Shown piece by piece: positions 7,525 through 15,726 of a stretch of 64,000 nt of DNA. Position 1 is the first letter of the stretch. Each line of letters opens with the position of its first letter. The stretch is from contig NZ_SOAU01000001.1 in the NCBI RefSeq assembly GCF_004364865.1, positions 4,620,001 through 4,684,000 on the forward strand. The letters run 5' to 3'. A program made the translations under genes and the position numbers. This DNA is from Ilumatobacter fluminis (GTDB taxonomy: Bacteria > Actinomycetota > Acidimicrobiia > Acidimicrobiales > Ilumatobacteraceae). The notes under the pieces were generated by a model. It was given only the letters and a program-made list of their open reading frames with translations, searched no databases and was not told the origin of the DNA.

Positions 7525-8187
7525 ATGCGTGCCCGCTCCCTCCTCGCCGCCGCGGCGATCGGCTATCTGCTCGGCACGTTCCCCACCGCCGACCTCGTGG
7601 CCAGGCGGGCATCGGCCGGTCGCGTCGACCTCCGACGCTCCGGATCGGGCAACCCCGGCACCATGAACGCCGTCAACGTGCTCGGCGCGAAGGCCGGCGC
7701 CGCGGTGCTCGTGGGTGACCTCGGCAAGGGAGCGCTGGCATCGGTCGTCGGCGGTGCGGTCGCCGGGCCCGTCGGGGCCCACGTCGGTGGGAGCGCCTCC
7801 GTGATCGGCCACTGCTACCCCGCGTGGAACGGGTTCCGGGGTGGGAAGGGTGTCGCCGCCAGCGTCGGCCAATGCCTCGTCACCTTCCCCGCCTATTTCC
7901 CGATCGACCTCGCCGTCGGCGCCGCCACGGCGGCGATGCCGTGGTGGCGTCAGCGGGCGTTCGGGGCGACGATGGTGTCGTCGGCGTGCTGGGTCGCCGG
8001 CGGCGTCGTGTGGTGGCGCCGCGGGTGGAGCAACGGCTGGGGCCCGACGCCGAGCGCCGCCCTGCCCATCGCCGCCGCGGTGAGCAGCGCGGTGATCGCG
8101 GAACGTTTCGCCGCCGGACAGCGTTCCCACCATCATGGCCACCACCGCGACGACCACCGCGACGACCACGACCAGCACGAGGGCTGA
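7525..8187 (+). CDS. plsY: PlsY-type acyl-phosphate:glycerol-3-phosphate acyltransferase
   Basis: A 220-residue multi-span membrane enzyme of the PlsY family, which acylates glycerol-3-phosphate with acyl-phosphate in the first step of phospholipid synthesis. Conserved motifs are visible: GYLLGTFPTA near residue 12, SGSGNPGTMNA near 40 and GFRGGKGVAAS near 108. The ATG at 7525 places the first membrane span at the usual distance. The last ~25 residues form an unusual His/Asp-rich tail that could bind metal. The next gene, seven bases downstream, encodes a DegV/FakB-type fatty-acid-binding protein, which fits a shared pathway from bound fatty acid to acyl-phosphate to lysophosphatidic acid. 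Confidence 0.88.
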   Translation: MRARSLLAAAAIGYLLGTFPTADLVARRASAGRVDLRRSGSGNPGTMNAVNVLGAKAGAAVLVGDLGKGALASVVGGAVAGPVGAHVGGSASVIGHCYPAWNGFRGGKGVAASVGQCLVTFPAYFPIDLAVGAATAAMPWWRQRAFGATMVSSACWVAGGVVWWRRGWSNGWGPTPSAALPIAAAVSSAVIAERFAAGQRSHHHGHHRDDHRDDHDQHEG

Positions 8188-8193
8188 CCTCGC

Positions 8194-9090
8194 ATGACCG
8201 CCGACGACACGACGCCGACACCGACATCGACCACGTCGGGCGGTTCGACGGTCGGCATCGTCACCGACTCGAACAGCCAGCTGACCGCCGATCTGGCCGA
8301 ACGTTTCGACGTCGAGGTGGTGCCGATGACCGTGACCGTCGACGGCATCGACCACCTCGAAGGCGTCGACCTCGACGCCGACGGCTTCTACGGGTTCTTC
8401 GACGGCCGACCGCCCGAGGTGTCGACCAGTCAGCCGTCACCGGGCAGCTTCGCGATCGCCTACCGGCGACTCGTCGACCGGGGCTGCACCGAGATCTGGT
8501 CGATCCACATCGCCGAGGCGATGTCGGGCACCGTCGCGTCGGCCCAGCTCGGTGCCGGCGAGGTCGACGTGCCGGTGCACGTGATCGACACCGGTAGTGC
8601 CAGCTTCGGCGTCGGGGCGTGCGTCTGGGCCGCCGGCGTGGTTCGCGATCGTGGTGGCGACGTCGACGACGTCCGCCGCCGCATCGAGTCGTTCGTCGGC
8701 AGGCTCGGCACGACCTTCATGGTCGGGGTGCCCTTGCTCGTCGAGCGTGGCGGTCGGGCCGGCGACCTCGAGATCCCCGGCGAGGCGATCTCGGTGCTGG
8801 CGATGAACGACGGCGACGTGCGCGTGCTCGAACAGGTCAGCACGGTCGAGGACACGATCGACGTCATGTCGACCTACGCGGCATCATGGGTCGAGCGCGA
8901 ACCCGGTGGCGTCACCGTGGCGATCGGGACCGCCGACGAACCGAGCCGTCCGCTGAGCGACCGTTTGGCAGCGGCACTCACCGACGTGCCGGGCATCGAC
9001 GACGTCGTGCACTACCGGGTCGGACCGTCGGTCGGCGCCCACACCGGACCGGGCACGTTCGGGCTGTTCGTCTTCCCGACGATACGCTGA
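8194..9090 (+). CDS. DegV/FakB-family fatty-acid-binding protein
   Basis: A 298-residue soluble protein of the DegV family. Members bind a fatty acid and, in the known FakA/FakB system, present it for phosphorylation. Diagnostic segments are GIVTDSNSQLTADLAE near residue 20, the TSQPSPGSF loop near 75, a Ser/Gly-rich SGTVASAQ segment and the C-terminal GPSVGAHTGPGTFGLF. It is preceded by plsY with a seven-base gap and is probably cotranscribed. No FakA-type kinase gene is in the window. A second family member lies at 45740-46573. Confidence 0.9.
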   Translation: MTADDTTPTPTSTTSGGSTVGIVTDSNSQLTADLAERFDVEVVPMTVTVDGIDHLEGVDLDADGFYGFFDGRPPEVSTSQPSPGSFAIAYRRLVDRGCTEIWSIHIAEAMSGTVASAQLGAGEVDVPVHVIDTGSASFGVGACVWAAGVVRDRGGDVDDVRRRIESFVGRLGTTFMVGVPLLVERGGRAGDLEIPGEAISVLAMNDGDVRVLEQVSTVEDTIDVMSTYAASWVEREPGGVTVAIGTADEPSRPLSDRLAAALTDVPGIDDVVHYRVGPSVGAHTGPGTFGLFVFPTIR

Positions 9091-9115
9091 CCCGTCGCGA
9101 GTCGTGGCCGACGGC

Positions 9116-9853
9116 TCAGCGCTGCTCGGTCGACAACATGGCGATCTCGACCAGGTCGACACCAGCGGGCTGCGCCAGCGCATGGACGACGTTCGCGGCG
9201 ACCGCCTCGGGCGGCAGCCCCTGCGTCGACACGGCCGTCTGGTACTGCTCGCGTGTGGCGTCGTCCTCGACACCGTCGAAGATCGGCGTGTTCACGAAGC
9301 CCGGCGAAATCACCGTCACTCGAACACCTTCCGGGCCGAGTTCTTCACGCAAGCTGTCCGACAGGACATGGACGGCGAACTTCGACGCCGAGTAGAAGCC
9401 CATCGCGACCGACGATCGGCGCCGGCCCGACATCGACGACAGCACGATCACGTCGGCGGTCTCGGCCGCCCGCAATCGGCCGAGCGCTCCATGAACGGTG
9501 TTGAGCACGCCCATGACGTTCACGTCGAACATGACCTGCCAGTCGTCGGGCGAGGTCTCGAGGATCCCGCCCGGGCGGACGAGCCCGGCCGAGCAGACGA
9601 CGGCGTCGAGACCGCCCAGCTCGTCCGCAGCCCGCTCGATCGCGGCAGCGAGGGCGTCGGCGTCGGTGACGTCGGCAGGAGCCGCGATAGCGGTATCACC
9701 GAGGCGTTCGGCCTGCTCCGCCAACGCCTCGGCCGATCGGGCCACCAGCGCGACCCGTCCCCCGGCGGCGACGACCGCGTCGGCGATCGCCGACCCGATC
9801 CCCGAACTCGCGCCCGTGATCAACACCCGACGTCCGTCCAACGCTCCTGTCAT
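9116..9853 (-). CDS. Short-chain dehydrogenase/reductase
   Basis: A 245-residue classical SDR oxidoreductase. It has the NAD(P)-binding TGASSGIGSA at about residues 13-22, a downstream DVTDADAL segment, a Ser in the LSSMSG strand, and the catalytic YSASK at about 150-154. The ATG at 9853 is chosen because further upstream codons give no homologous sequence. An Arg two positions past the first strand (VARS) suggests NADP preference. The substrate cannot be told from sequence. It is convergent with the degV gene, and a repeat element lies just upstream. Confidence 0.9.
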   Translation of the reverse strand: MTGALDGRRVLITGASSGIGSAIADAVVAAGGRVALVARSAEALAEQAERLGDTAIAAPADVTDADALAAAIERAADELGGLDAVVCSAGLVRPGGILETSPDDWQVMFDVNVMGVLNTVHGALGRLRAAETADVIVLSSMSGRRRSSVAMGFYSASKFAVHVLSDSLREELGPEGVRVTVISPGFVNTPIFDGVEDDATREQYQTAVSTQGLPPEAVAANVVHALAQPAGVDLVEIAMLSTEQR

Positions 9854-9885
9854 GCCGCCCATCCTCCCACGAACCCCCACCACGA

Positions 9886-10009
9886 ACAGATGGGGTCAGG
9901 CACCTTCTGTGCCACCGGCCGCCTGAACAGGTGAGGTCAGGCACCTTCTGTGCCACCGACCGCCTGACGCCACAGCCGGCCTGAACAGAAGGTGCCTGAC
10001 CCCATCTGT
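9886..10009. repeat. GGGGTCAGGCACC-type inverted repeat element
   Basis: Perfect 25-base arms (9886-9910 and 9985-10009) begin with ACAGATGGGGTCAGGCACC. Between them lies a further partial copy (9933-9951). Two direct copies of a roughly 30-base stretch (TCAGGCACCTTCTGTGCCAC core, starting at 9896 and 9937) make up the left half. The same core forms the element at 30331-30446. It sits between two minus-strand genes. The layout resembles REP/BIME-type intergenic repeats. Confidence 0.9.
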
Positions 10010-10020
10010 CAACCGACCGC

Positions 10021-10521
10021 TCAGAGGGGTTTGGCCATGAGGCTGACGAGGGCTCCGTAGCTGGTCTCTCGTTGGCCGACCTCGACGAACCCCAGCGCGG
10101 CGTGGAACGCCAGCGAGTTGTCGTTGCGGGGGCGCAGGTTCACCTCGAGCGTGAACTGCTCGGCGTCGGCGCAGCGCTCGGCGGCGAGACGCTCCACCTC
10201 GGCGTACAAGCGACGGCCCAGCCCACGCCGCTGGAACGACGGAGCGATCGCGATCCGGTCGAGATAGACGAACGAGTCGTACCGCTCGTCGAACCACCGG
10301 TAGTTGCCCGACTCGTACTCGGTGCCGGGTTCGAGCACCATGCAAAACCCGCCGATCGTGCTCTCCCCGACCTCGTCATCGACGGCGACGAGTGCGATCG
10401 TCGACAACTCGCCGATGCGGGCCAACGCCTCCGGCGTCTCCTCACCGACGGCGGGCACCTCGGCCTGATTGATCGCGTGGATGGCGGCGAGGTCGGCAGC
10501 GGTGTAGTCGCGGATGCGCAT
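10021..10521 (-). CDS. GNAT-family N-acetyltransferase
   Basis: A 166-residue acetyltransferase of the GNAT fold. The N-terminal MRIRDYTAADLAAIHAIN is a typical first strand and helix. The acetyl-CoA-binding motif A is IAPSFQRRGLGRRLYAE at about residues 93-109, and ALGFVEVG near 148 is the usual closing segment. The ATG at 10521 fits the family start. The substrate is not predictable. It stands alone between the repeat element and a small membrane-protein gene. Confidence 0.9.
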   Translation of the reverse strand: MRIRDYTAADLAAIHAINQAEVPAVGEETPEALARIGELSTIALVAVDDEVGESTIGGFCMVLEPGTEYESGNYRWFDERYDSFVYLDRIAIAPSFQRRGLGRRLYAEVERLAAERCADAEQFTLEVNLRPRNDNSLAFHAALGFVEVGQRETSYGALVSLMAKPL

Positions 10522-10550
10522 GGGCGCCGACGGTAGACCGCGAGTGGCGG

Positions 10551-10748
10551 CTACGCCGAGACCGTTGCGTTCTCGTCGTCGAGCGGGGCGACCTGGGCGA
10601 AGCGGGCGTGCAGCCGCTCGTGCAGGTCGCGGATGTCGCCGTCGACGTACTCGCGCCGAGACCGCTGCACCTGTCGAGCACCGAGGGTGACACCCACGGC
10701 GACACCACCGATCAGTCCGGCCAGGCCCACGATCTTCCACCAGCGCAC
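10551..10748 (-). CDS. Small single-pass membrane protein, unknown function
   Basis: A 65-residue protein with one membrane helix near the start (about residues 5-24) followed by a charged, probably helical tail (RSRREYVDGDIRDLHERLHARF). It begins about 20 bases from the divergent gene at 10769 and ends 30 bases before the GNAT start, so the two minus-strand genes may be cotranscribed. No family recognised; support is codon use and the clean membrane-helix-plus-tail design. Confidence 0.6.
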   Translation of the reverse strand: MRWWKIVGLAGLIGGVAVGVTLGARQVQRSRREYVDGDIRDLHERLHARFAQVAPLDDENATVSA

Positions 10749-10768
10749 GATCGGTACTGTAGGCCGCC

Positions 10769-11431
10769 ATGACCGATCAGCAGACCGGCTCGATCACGCT
10801 CACCGAGGCAACAGCGGTCGCGCGCACCGGCGACATCTGGTTGTTCCGCGGCCGGTCGGCGGCCGACAAGGCGATCCGGGCAGCGACGAACAGCCCGGTC
10901 AACCACGTCGGCATGGTCGTCGCGATCGACGATCTGCCACCCCTGATGTGGCACGCCGAACTCGGTCGCTCACTGCCCGACGTGTGGACCGGTGAGCACC
11001 AGCGCGGCACCCAGCTGCACCGGATGGCCGATGCCGTGTCGGTGTGGCACCACAAGTATGGCCAGGACGCGTGGATGCGTCCGATCGACATCGAGGTCAC
11101 CCGAGCGCAGGAAGACGCCGTGCTGCGGACCATCGACGAGCTCGACGGCAGCGCGTTCCCGCGCACCCGGTCGCTCGCCACCGGCTGGGTGAAGGGTCGG
11201 GCGCGACGCAAGACGTCGCTCGAGGCGCTGTTCTGCGCCGAGGTCGTCGCGATCACGCTCGAACGGATGGGACTGCTGTCGGGCGAGCGGCCACCCAACT
11301 GGTACGACCCCGGCAAGTTCTGGAGCGGCGACCACCTCCGCCTCGACGGCGCCTCGCTCGGCGACGAGATCGCCGTCACCGACATCGGCGAGTACCTGCC
11401 GCCCACTCCGCCCGATCCCGACGACGCCTGA
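10769..11431 (+). CDS. YiiX/YebB-like permuted NlpC/P60 (papain-fold) hydrolase
   Basis: A 220-residue protein with the circularly permuted papain-like layout of the YaeF/YiiX family. GDIWLFRGRSAADKAI leads to the conserved His in NHVGMVV (about residue 47), and a Cys follows much later in ALFCAEVVA (about 156), the reverse order of classical NlpC/P60. Relatives are amidases or thiol hydrolases acting on lipids or peptidoglycan. There is no signal peptide, so a cytoplasmic location is likely. A catalytic role is inferred from these residues only. Confidence 0.7.
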   Translation: MTDQQTGSITLTEATAVARTGDIWLFRGRSAADKAIRAATNSPVNHVGMVVAIDDLPPLMWHAELGRSLPDVWTGEHQRGTQLHRMADAVSVWHHKYGQDAWMRPIDIEVTRAQEDAVLRTIDELDGSAFPRTRSLATGWVKGRARRKTSLEALFCAEVVAITLERMGLLSGERPPNWYDPGKFWSGDHLRLDGASLGDEIAVTDIGEYLPPTPPDPDDA

Positions 11432-11457
11432 ACCGTCGTGAGCGGCCCACCCCGACC

Positions 11458-11488
11458 TTGACTTCAACCATGGTTGAAGTCGTACCGT
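11458..11488 (+). promoter_or_regulatory. MerR/SoxR-type promoter with 19-base spacer and palindromic operator
   Basis: A TTGACT -35 box (11458-11463) and a TACCGT -10 box (11483-11488) are 19 bases apart, the over-long spacer typical of MerR-family promoters. The spacer is filled by a perfect palindrome with core TTCAACCATGGTTGAA, symmetric over 11460-11481. Activators of this family bind and twist such DNA to allow transcription. It lies about 80 bases upstream of the ABC-2 exporter operon. No MerR-family gene is in the window. Confidence 0.75.
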
Positions 11489-11564
11489 GCCGGCCGTGCA
11501 CGGACGAGCCGCACCCGAACCGACCCGCAGCGAGACGTCGACGACCGGTAGCGTCGCTGCGGTC

Positions 11565-12503
11565 ATGACCCCTCCCGAACCCTCCCCGCTCATCGAGGCA
11601 CACGACCTCGTCAAGCGCTTCGGCGACTTCACCGCCGTCGGCGGCATCGACATCGAGGTGCGGCCCGGCGAGTCGTTCGGCTTCCTCGGCCCGAACGGCG
11701 CCGGCAAGTCGTCGACGATGCGGATGATCGGCTGCGTGTCGCCGCCCACCAGCGGCAACCTGAGCATCTTCGGGCTCGACGCAGCGACGCAGGGCAAGGA
11801 GATCCGGGGCCGAATGGGCGTCGTGCCCCAGCTCGACCAGCTCGACGAACAGCTCACGGTCATGGACAACCTGATCGTCTACGGCCGCTACTTCGACATC
11901 CCCCGCGCCGAGTGCAAGCGACGGGCCAAGGAACTGCTCGACTTCGTCCAGCTCACCGACCGCGCCGACAGCAAGATCGAACCACTGTCGGGCGGCATGA
12001 AGCGACGCGTCTCGATCGCCCGCTCGCTCATCAACGAACCCGACCTGCTGCTGCTCGACGAGCCCACCACCGGCCTCGACCCCCAGGCACGCCACGTGCT
12101 GTGGGACCGCCTGTACCGGCTCAAGCAGCAGGGCGTCACGCTCGTGCTCACCACCCACTACATGGACGAAGCCGAGCAGCTGTGCGACCGCCTCGTCGTG
12201 ATGGACGGCGGCCGCTTCGTCGCCGAGGGGTCACCGGCCGAGCTGATCCGCGAACATTCGCCCCGCGAGGTGCTCGAGCTGCGCTACCCCGCCGGCACCA
12301 ACGAGGACCACGCATTCGAGGTCGACGGCATCGGGCACCGCCAGGAGATCCTCCCCGACCGCATCCTCATCTACGCCGACGACGGCGAGGTCGCCCTCAA
12401 GGAGGTGCACGCCCGCGGCAGCATCCCCGAGTCGGTGCTCGTGCGGCGCAGCTCGCTCGAAGACGTGTTCCTCAAGCTCACCGGCCGCTCCCTGGTCGAC
12501 TGA
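11565..12503 (+). CDS. ABC-2 exporter ATP-binding protein (DrrA/NodI type)
   Basis: A 312-residue ATPase. It has Walker A GPNGAGKSS near residue 45, signature LSGGMKRR near 143, Walker B LLLLDEPTTGLD near 162 and the switch His in TTHYMDEAE near 200. The C-terminal ~90 residues form the regulatory extension seen in daunorubicin/NodI-type exporters. The ATG at 11565 is preferred over one at 11487 because the predicted promoter would start transcription at about 11495. Two different permease genes follow, giving a complete exporter, presumably for a drug, lipid or polysaccharide, and probably induced through the MerR-type promoter. Confidence 0.93.
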   Translation: MTPPEPSPLIEAHDLVKRFGDFTAVGGIDIEVRPGESFGFLGPNGAGKSSTMRMIGCVSPPTSGNLSIFGLDAATQGKEIRGRMGVVPQLDQLDEQLTVMDNLIVYGRYFDIPRAECKRRAKELLDFVQLTDRADSKIEPLSGGMKRRVSIARSLINEPDLLLLDEPTTGLDPQARHVLWDRLYRLKQQGVTLVLTTHYMDEAEQLCDRLVVMDGGRFVAEGSPAELIREHSPREVLELRYPAGTNEDHAFEVDGIGHRQEILPDRILIYADDGEVALKEVHARGSIPESVLVRRSSLEDVFLKLTGRSLVD

Positions 12504-12545
12504 CGTGAGGCCTTCGACCCGCCGACCGCACCCGGGACGACCGGC

Positions 12546-13328
12546 GTGAGCACCCCCGCATCGATCCGCGCCTGGGAGGCGCACGTCACGCTGTACCGCA
12601 GCGTGTGGAAGTCGAACGTGATGGGGTCGTTCGTGCAGCCGCTGCTGTACCTGCTCGGGATGGGGCTCGGCGTCGGCGCTCTCGTCGACGACGGCAACCA
12701 GAACGAGACCCTCCTCGACGGGCTCACCTACTTCCAGTTCCTCGCACCGGCGCTGCTCGCGACCACGGCGATGATGATCGCGTCGAACGAGGCGCTGTGG
12801 CCGGTGCTCGGCGGCTTCAAGTGGTGGAAGAAGTTCCACTCCGAGGCGGCGACGCCGCTCACCCCGAACGAGATCGCCGGCGGCGTCGCGCTCTGGCAGA
12901 TCACCAAGTCGTTCATCGCCGTGTTCGGCGTGGCGGCCGTGCTGCTGATCTTCCCCGACACCCGGTCGTGGGGCGTCCTGCTCGCGATCGTGTTCGGCAC
13001 CCTCACCGGCGCCGCGTTCGCCGCACCGATCAGCGCCTGGTCGGCCAGCCGCGAGACCGACCACTCGTTCCCGACGATCAACCGGTTCGTCATCGTCCCG
13101 CTGTTCTTGTTCGGCGGCGCCTTCTATCCGATCAGTCAGCTGCCCGACTGGATGGAGACCGTGGCGATCGCCACCCCGCTGTGGCACGGCGTCGAACTGT
13201 GCCGCAACTCGGTCTACGACCGGCTCGAACTGTGGCCGACCGTCGGCCACATCGCCTACCTCGTTGCCATGGCCGCCGTCGGGTGGCTGCTCGCCGCACG
13301 CTCGTTCCGACGGAGGCTGACGCAATGA
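12546..13328 (+). CDS. ABC-2 type permease, first subunit
   Basis: A 260-residue membrane protein with about six spans. It has the family's long N-terminal amphipathic segment, a PLLYLLGMGLGVGALV span near residue 35, and the typical GGAFYPISQLPDW segment near 190 of DrrB/NodJ-like permeases. The start is GTG. Its gene overlaps the second permease by four bases (ATGA). The two permeases are clearly paralogous (compare [16 protein letters not shown] in the next one), so the exporter is probably a heterodimer of membrane subunits. Confidence 0.9.
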   Translation: MSTPASIRAWEAHVTLYRSVWKSNVMGSFVQPLLYLLGMGLGVGALVDDGNQNETLLDGLTYFQFLAPALLATTAMMIASNEALWPVLGGFKWWKKFHSEAATPLTPNEIAGGVALWQITKSFIAVFGVAAVLLIFPDTRSWGVLLAIVFGTLTGAAFAAPISAWSASRETDHSFPTINRFVIVPLFLFGGAFYPISQLPDWMETVAIATPLWHGVELCRNSVYDRLELWPTVGHIAYLVAMAAVGWLLAARSFRRRLTQ

Positions 13329-14137
13329 GCGTGATCGACGCGACGCCGCTGCGGATCGTCCCGCCCCAGATCCGCCACGCCCGCCGTCCCCAGCGGATGC
13401 TCGAACGACAGTGGATGGTCAACCGCGCCGGCGGCTGGGCGATCTTCGTCACCGGCTTCTTCGAGCCGCTGTTCTACCTGCTGTCGATCCGCGTCGGATT
13501 CGGCGCCCTCGTCGGCGACGTCGACGACAACGGCACCCTCATCCCCTACGCCGAGTTCGTCGCACCCGCGCTGATGGCCGCATCCGCGATGAACGGTGCC
13601 GTGTACGAGTCGACGATGAACATCTTCTTCAAGTTGAAGTACGAAAAGTTGTACGACGCCGTGCTCGCCACACCGATGACGTCGGGCGACGTCGCGCTCG
13701 GCGAGATCCTCAACGCGACGATCCGTGGCGCCGTGTATTCGGCGGCGTTCCTCGCGACGATGGGGGTGCTCGACATGACGGCGTCGTGGTGGTCGCTGCT
13801 GATGCTGCCGGTCGCCGTGCTGATCGCGTTCTCGTTCAGCGCGATCGGGATGGCGGCGACGACGTTCATGCGGTCGTGGGCCGACTTCGAGTACGTGCCG
13901 TCGGTGATGCTGCCGCTGTTCCTGTTCTCGGCGACGTTCTACCCCCTGTCGTCGTACGGCGACTGGGCGTGGGTGGTGCAGTTCAGCCCGCTGTACCACG
14001 GCGTGGCGACCATGCGGGGCCTCAACAACGGCGACCTGACGTGGGCCATGCTCGCACACATCGGCGTGCTCGTCGCGCTGGCGATCGGCGGCCTCACCCT
14101 GACCGCCCGACGGATCGAACGCCTCCTCCTGCGCTGA
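13325..14137 (+). CDS. ABC-2 type permease, second subunit
   Basis: A 270-residue paralogue of the preceding permease with the same span pattern, a [19 protein letters not shown] first span and a [15 protein letters not shown] segment near 200. It is translationally coupled to the first permease through ATGA. The short N-terminal cytoplasmic region carries the [13 protein letters not shown] amphipathic stretch. It closes the three-gene exporter operon. Confidence 0.9.
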   Translation: MSVIDATPLRIVPPQIRHARRPQRMLERQWMVNRAGGWAIFVTGFFEPLFYLLSIRVGFGALVGDVDDNGTLIPYAEFVAPALMAASAMNGAVYESTMNIFFKLKYEKLYDAVLATPMTSGDVALGEILNATIRGAVYSAAFLATMGVLDMTASWWSLLMLPVAVLIAFSFSAIGMAATTFMRSWADFEYVPSVMLPLFLFSATFYPLSSYGDWAWVVQFSPLYHGVATMRGLNNGDLTWAMLAHIGVLVALAIGGLTLTARRIERLLLR

Positions 14138-14181
14138 CGTCGCCGTTTCGACACCCGCTCGTTCGGGTAGCCGCTCGTTCG

Positions 14182-14493
14182 ATGAGCGAGGTGGAACGAA
14201 CGCCCGACGGTCGATACATCGTCGTCGACGGACGACGCTGGCGCGCCACCGACCCGTCGCTGCCCGAGGAACTCGCGACGGAGTTGCGACACGCGTTGAT
14301 GAGCGCCCGGCGCGCCGTCGGTGCGGCTCGCGGATCCGGCGACGAGGATGCCGAACGGACGGCACGCGACGCCGTGCACGATGCCAAGATCGCCCTGGGC
14401 GAACGCGGCCACCCCTGGTGGGAACCCCCCGACGCCGACGCCGACCGAGCCCGCGCCGAAGCCACCGAACGAACCCTCACTCGCCACCGCTGA
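14182..14493 (+). CDS. Small conserved protein often annotated 'biopolymer transporter Tol'
   Basis: A 103-residue soluble protein. The segment [20 protein letters not shown] near the start, followed by a helical [15 protein letters not shown] and a [16 protein letters not shown] ending, matches a small conserved family found in actinobacteria and proteobacteria. Database entries often call it 'biopolymer transporter Tol', but nothing in the sequence supports transport. The function is unknown. It begins 44 bases after the permease operon and may be read from it. Confidence 0.75.
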   Translation: MSEVERTPDGRYIVVDGRRWRATDPSLPEELATELRHALMSARRAVGAARGSGDEDAERTARDAVHDAKIALGERGHPWWEPPDADADRARAEATERTLTRHR

Positions 14494-14511
14494 TCGCAGT
14501 CCGAAAGCAGT

Positions 14512-14652
14512 CGGGTCGGGTGTCGGAGGGAACGGCGACGGAGTCGACGTTTCCGAAGATCACCCGACTCCGGCGCCGCGAGTACGCGTCCGGGTCGGGT
14601 GATCTCCCGAAACGCCTCGGCTGCGCCTCGGTGTTCCGTACGACACCCGACC
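14512..14652. repeat. Nested inverted repeats between the small conserved gene and msrA
   Basis: Outer arms: TCGGGTCGGGTGTCG-type (14512-14526) with CGACACCCGACCC (14640-14652). Inner arms: AGATCACCCGAC (14557-14568) with GTCGGGTGATCT (14594-14605). The 242-base gene-free interval 14494-14735 is largely taken up by this structure. It looks like another intergenic repeat family. Confidence 0.65.
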
Positions 14653-14735
14653 CGCATGATCCGGCGGGGCGAAACGATTCGCGAACTCGGGTGGGGCGAC
14701 CTGGCAGGCGTTGTGGGTGGTCGTACGCTGGAAGC

Positions 14736-15428
14736 ATGTTCTCGCGCGAAAAGACTCGGATGATCACCCCCGACGAAGCGCTGCCCGGTCGCGACACGCC
14801 GCTGCAGGTCAACCCCGAGCACGTGGTGCTCGGCACGCCGATCGTGCCGCCGTTCCCCGACGGCACCGAACAGATCGTCGTCGCCATGGGCTGCTTCTGG
14901 GGCGCCGAACGCATCTTCTGGCAGCTCCCCGGCGTTTACACCACCGCCGCCGGCTACATGGGCGGCTGGACGAAGCACCCCACCTACGAGGAGACGTGCA
15001 CCGCCCGCACCGGCCACACCGAGTCGGTGCTCGTCGTGTACGACCCCGCGCAGATCACCGTCGACCAGCTCATGAAGGCGTTCTGGGAGAACCACGATCC
15101 CACCACCGCCAACCGTCAGGGCAACGACATCGGTACCCAGTACCGCTCGGCGGTGTTCACGAGCACGCAGGAGCAGCTCGACGCCGTGCTGGCATCGCGA
15201 GACCGGTACCAGGCGGCGCTGACCGCTGCCGGCTACGGCGAGATCACGACCCAGATCGCCCTCGCCGACGAGGCCGGCGACGGGGTCTTCTACTACGCCG
15301 AGGACTACCACCAGGGCTACCTCCACAAGAACCCGCGGGGCTACTGCAACCACGGCTTCTGCCAGGTCGGCTACGACCTCGAGGCCCACGGCCAGGGCAC
15401 GGCCCGCGCCATCCTCCCCGACGCCTGA
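14736..15428 (+). CDS. msrA: Peptide methionine (S)-S-oxide reductase
   Basis: A 230-residue MsrA, which reduces methionine-S-sulfoxide in proteins. The catalytic Cys lies in [11 protein letters not shown] near residue 53. The family segments [27 protein letters not shown] and [16 protein letters not shown] follow. The last two, and a C-terminal CNHGFC pair, supply possible resolving cysteines recycled by thioredoxin, which is encoded at 51599-51937. The N-terminal extension before the domain is of the length seen in other actinobacterial MsrA. The gene is monocistronic. Confidence 0.95.
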   Translation: MFSREKTRMITPDEALPGRDTPLQVNPEHVVLGTPIVPPFPDGTEQIVVAMGCFWGAERIFWQLPGVYTTAAGYMGGWTKHPTYEETCTARTGHTESVLVVYDPAQITVDQLMKAFWENHDPTTANRQGNDIGTQYRSAVFTSTQEQLDAVLASRDRYQAALTAAGYGEITTQIALADEAGDGVFYYAEDYHQGYLHKNPRGYCNHGFCQVGYDLEAHGQGTARAILPDA

Positions 15429-15465
15429 CCCGACGCCCGCCCCCCGGTGAGCCGCGGGGCCGCCG

Positions 15466-15570
15466 ACGATCTCGGCGGCTCTCGTCCGGCAACCCGGACC
15501 CGACTCACCGAGAACCCGAGCTCGCTCACCGACCCACGATCTCGGCGGCTCTCGTCCGGCAACCCGGACC
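15466..15570. repeat. Two 35-base direct repeats, 70-base period
   Basis: Identical 35-base copies at 15466-15500 and 15536-15570, core CTCGGCGGCTCTCGTCCGGC, are each followed by a similar CACCGAGAAC segment. Each unit also has a small GTCCGG/CCGGAC hairpin. They lie just after msrA and before a small stress-type gene. Possibly a remnant of a tandem intergenic repeat family. Confidence 0.8.
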
Positions 15571-15726
15571 GAACCCACCGAGAACGTGGGGGGGTCGTGG
15601 CGGGTCGGAGTCGCTCGGGTGGGTGACGCCGTCCAACCCGGTGTTTACCCGCCGGTAAGGTGGCGGCCACGCAGCAATCACGACGACGCTGCGGCCACCC
15701 CCACGACCCAGCGAGGAGACACGCAG

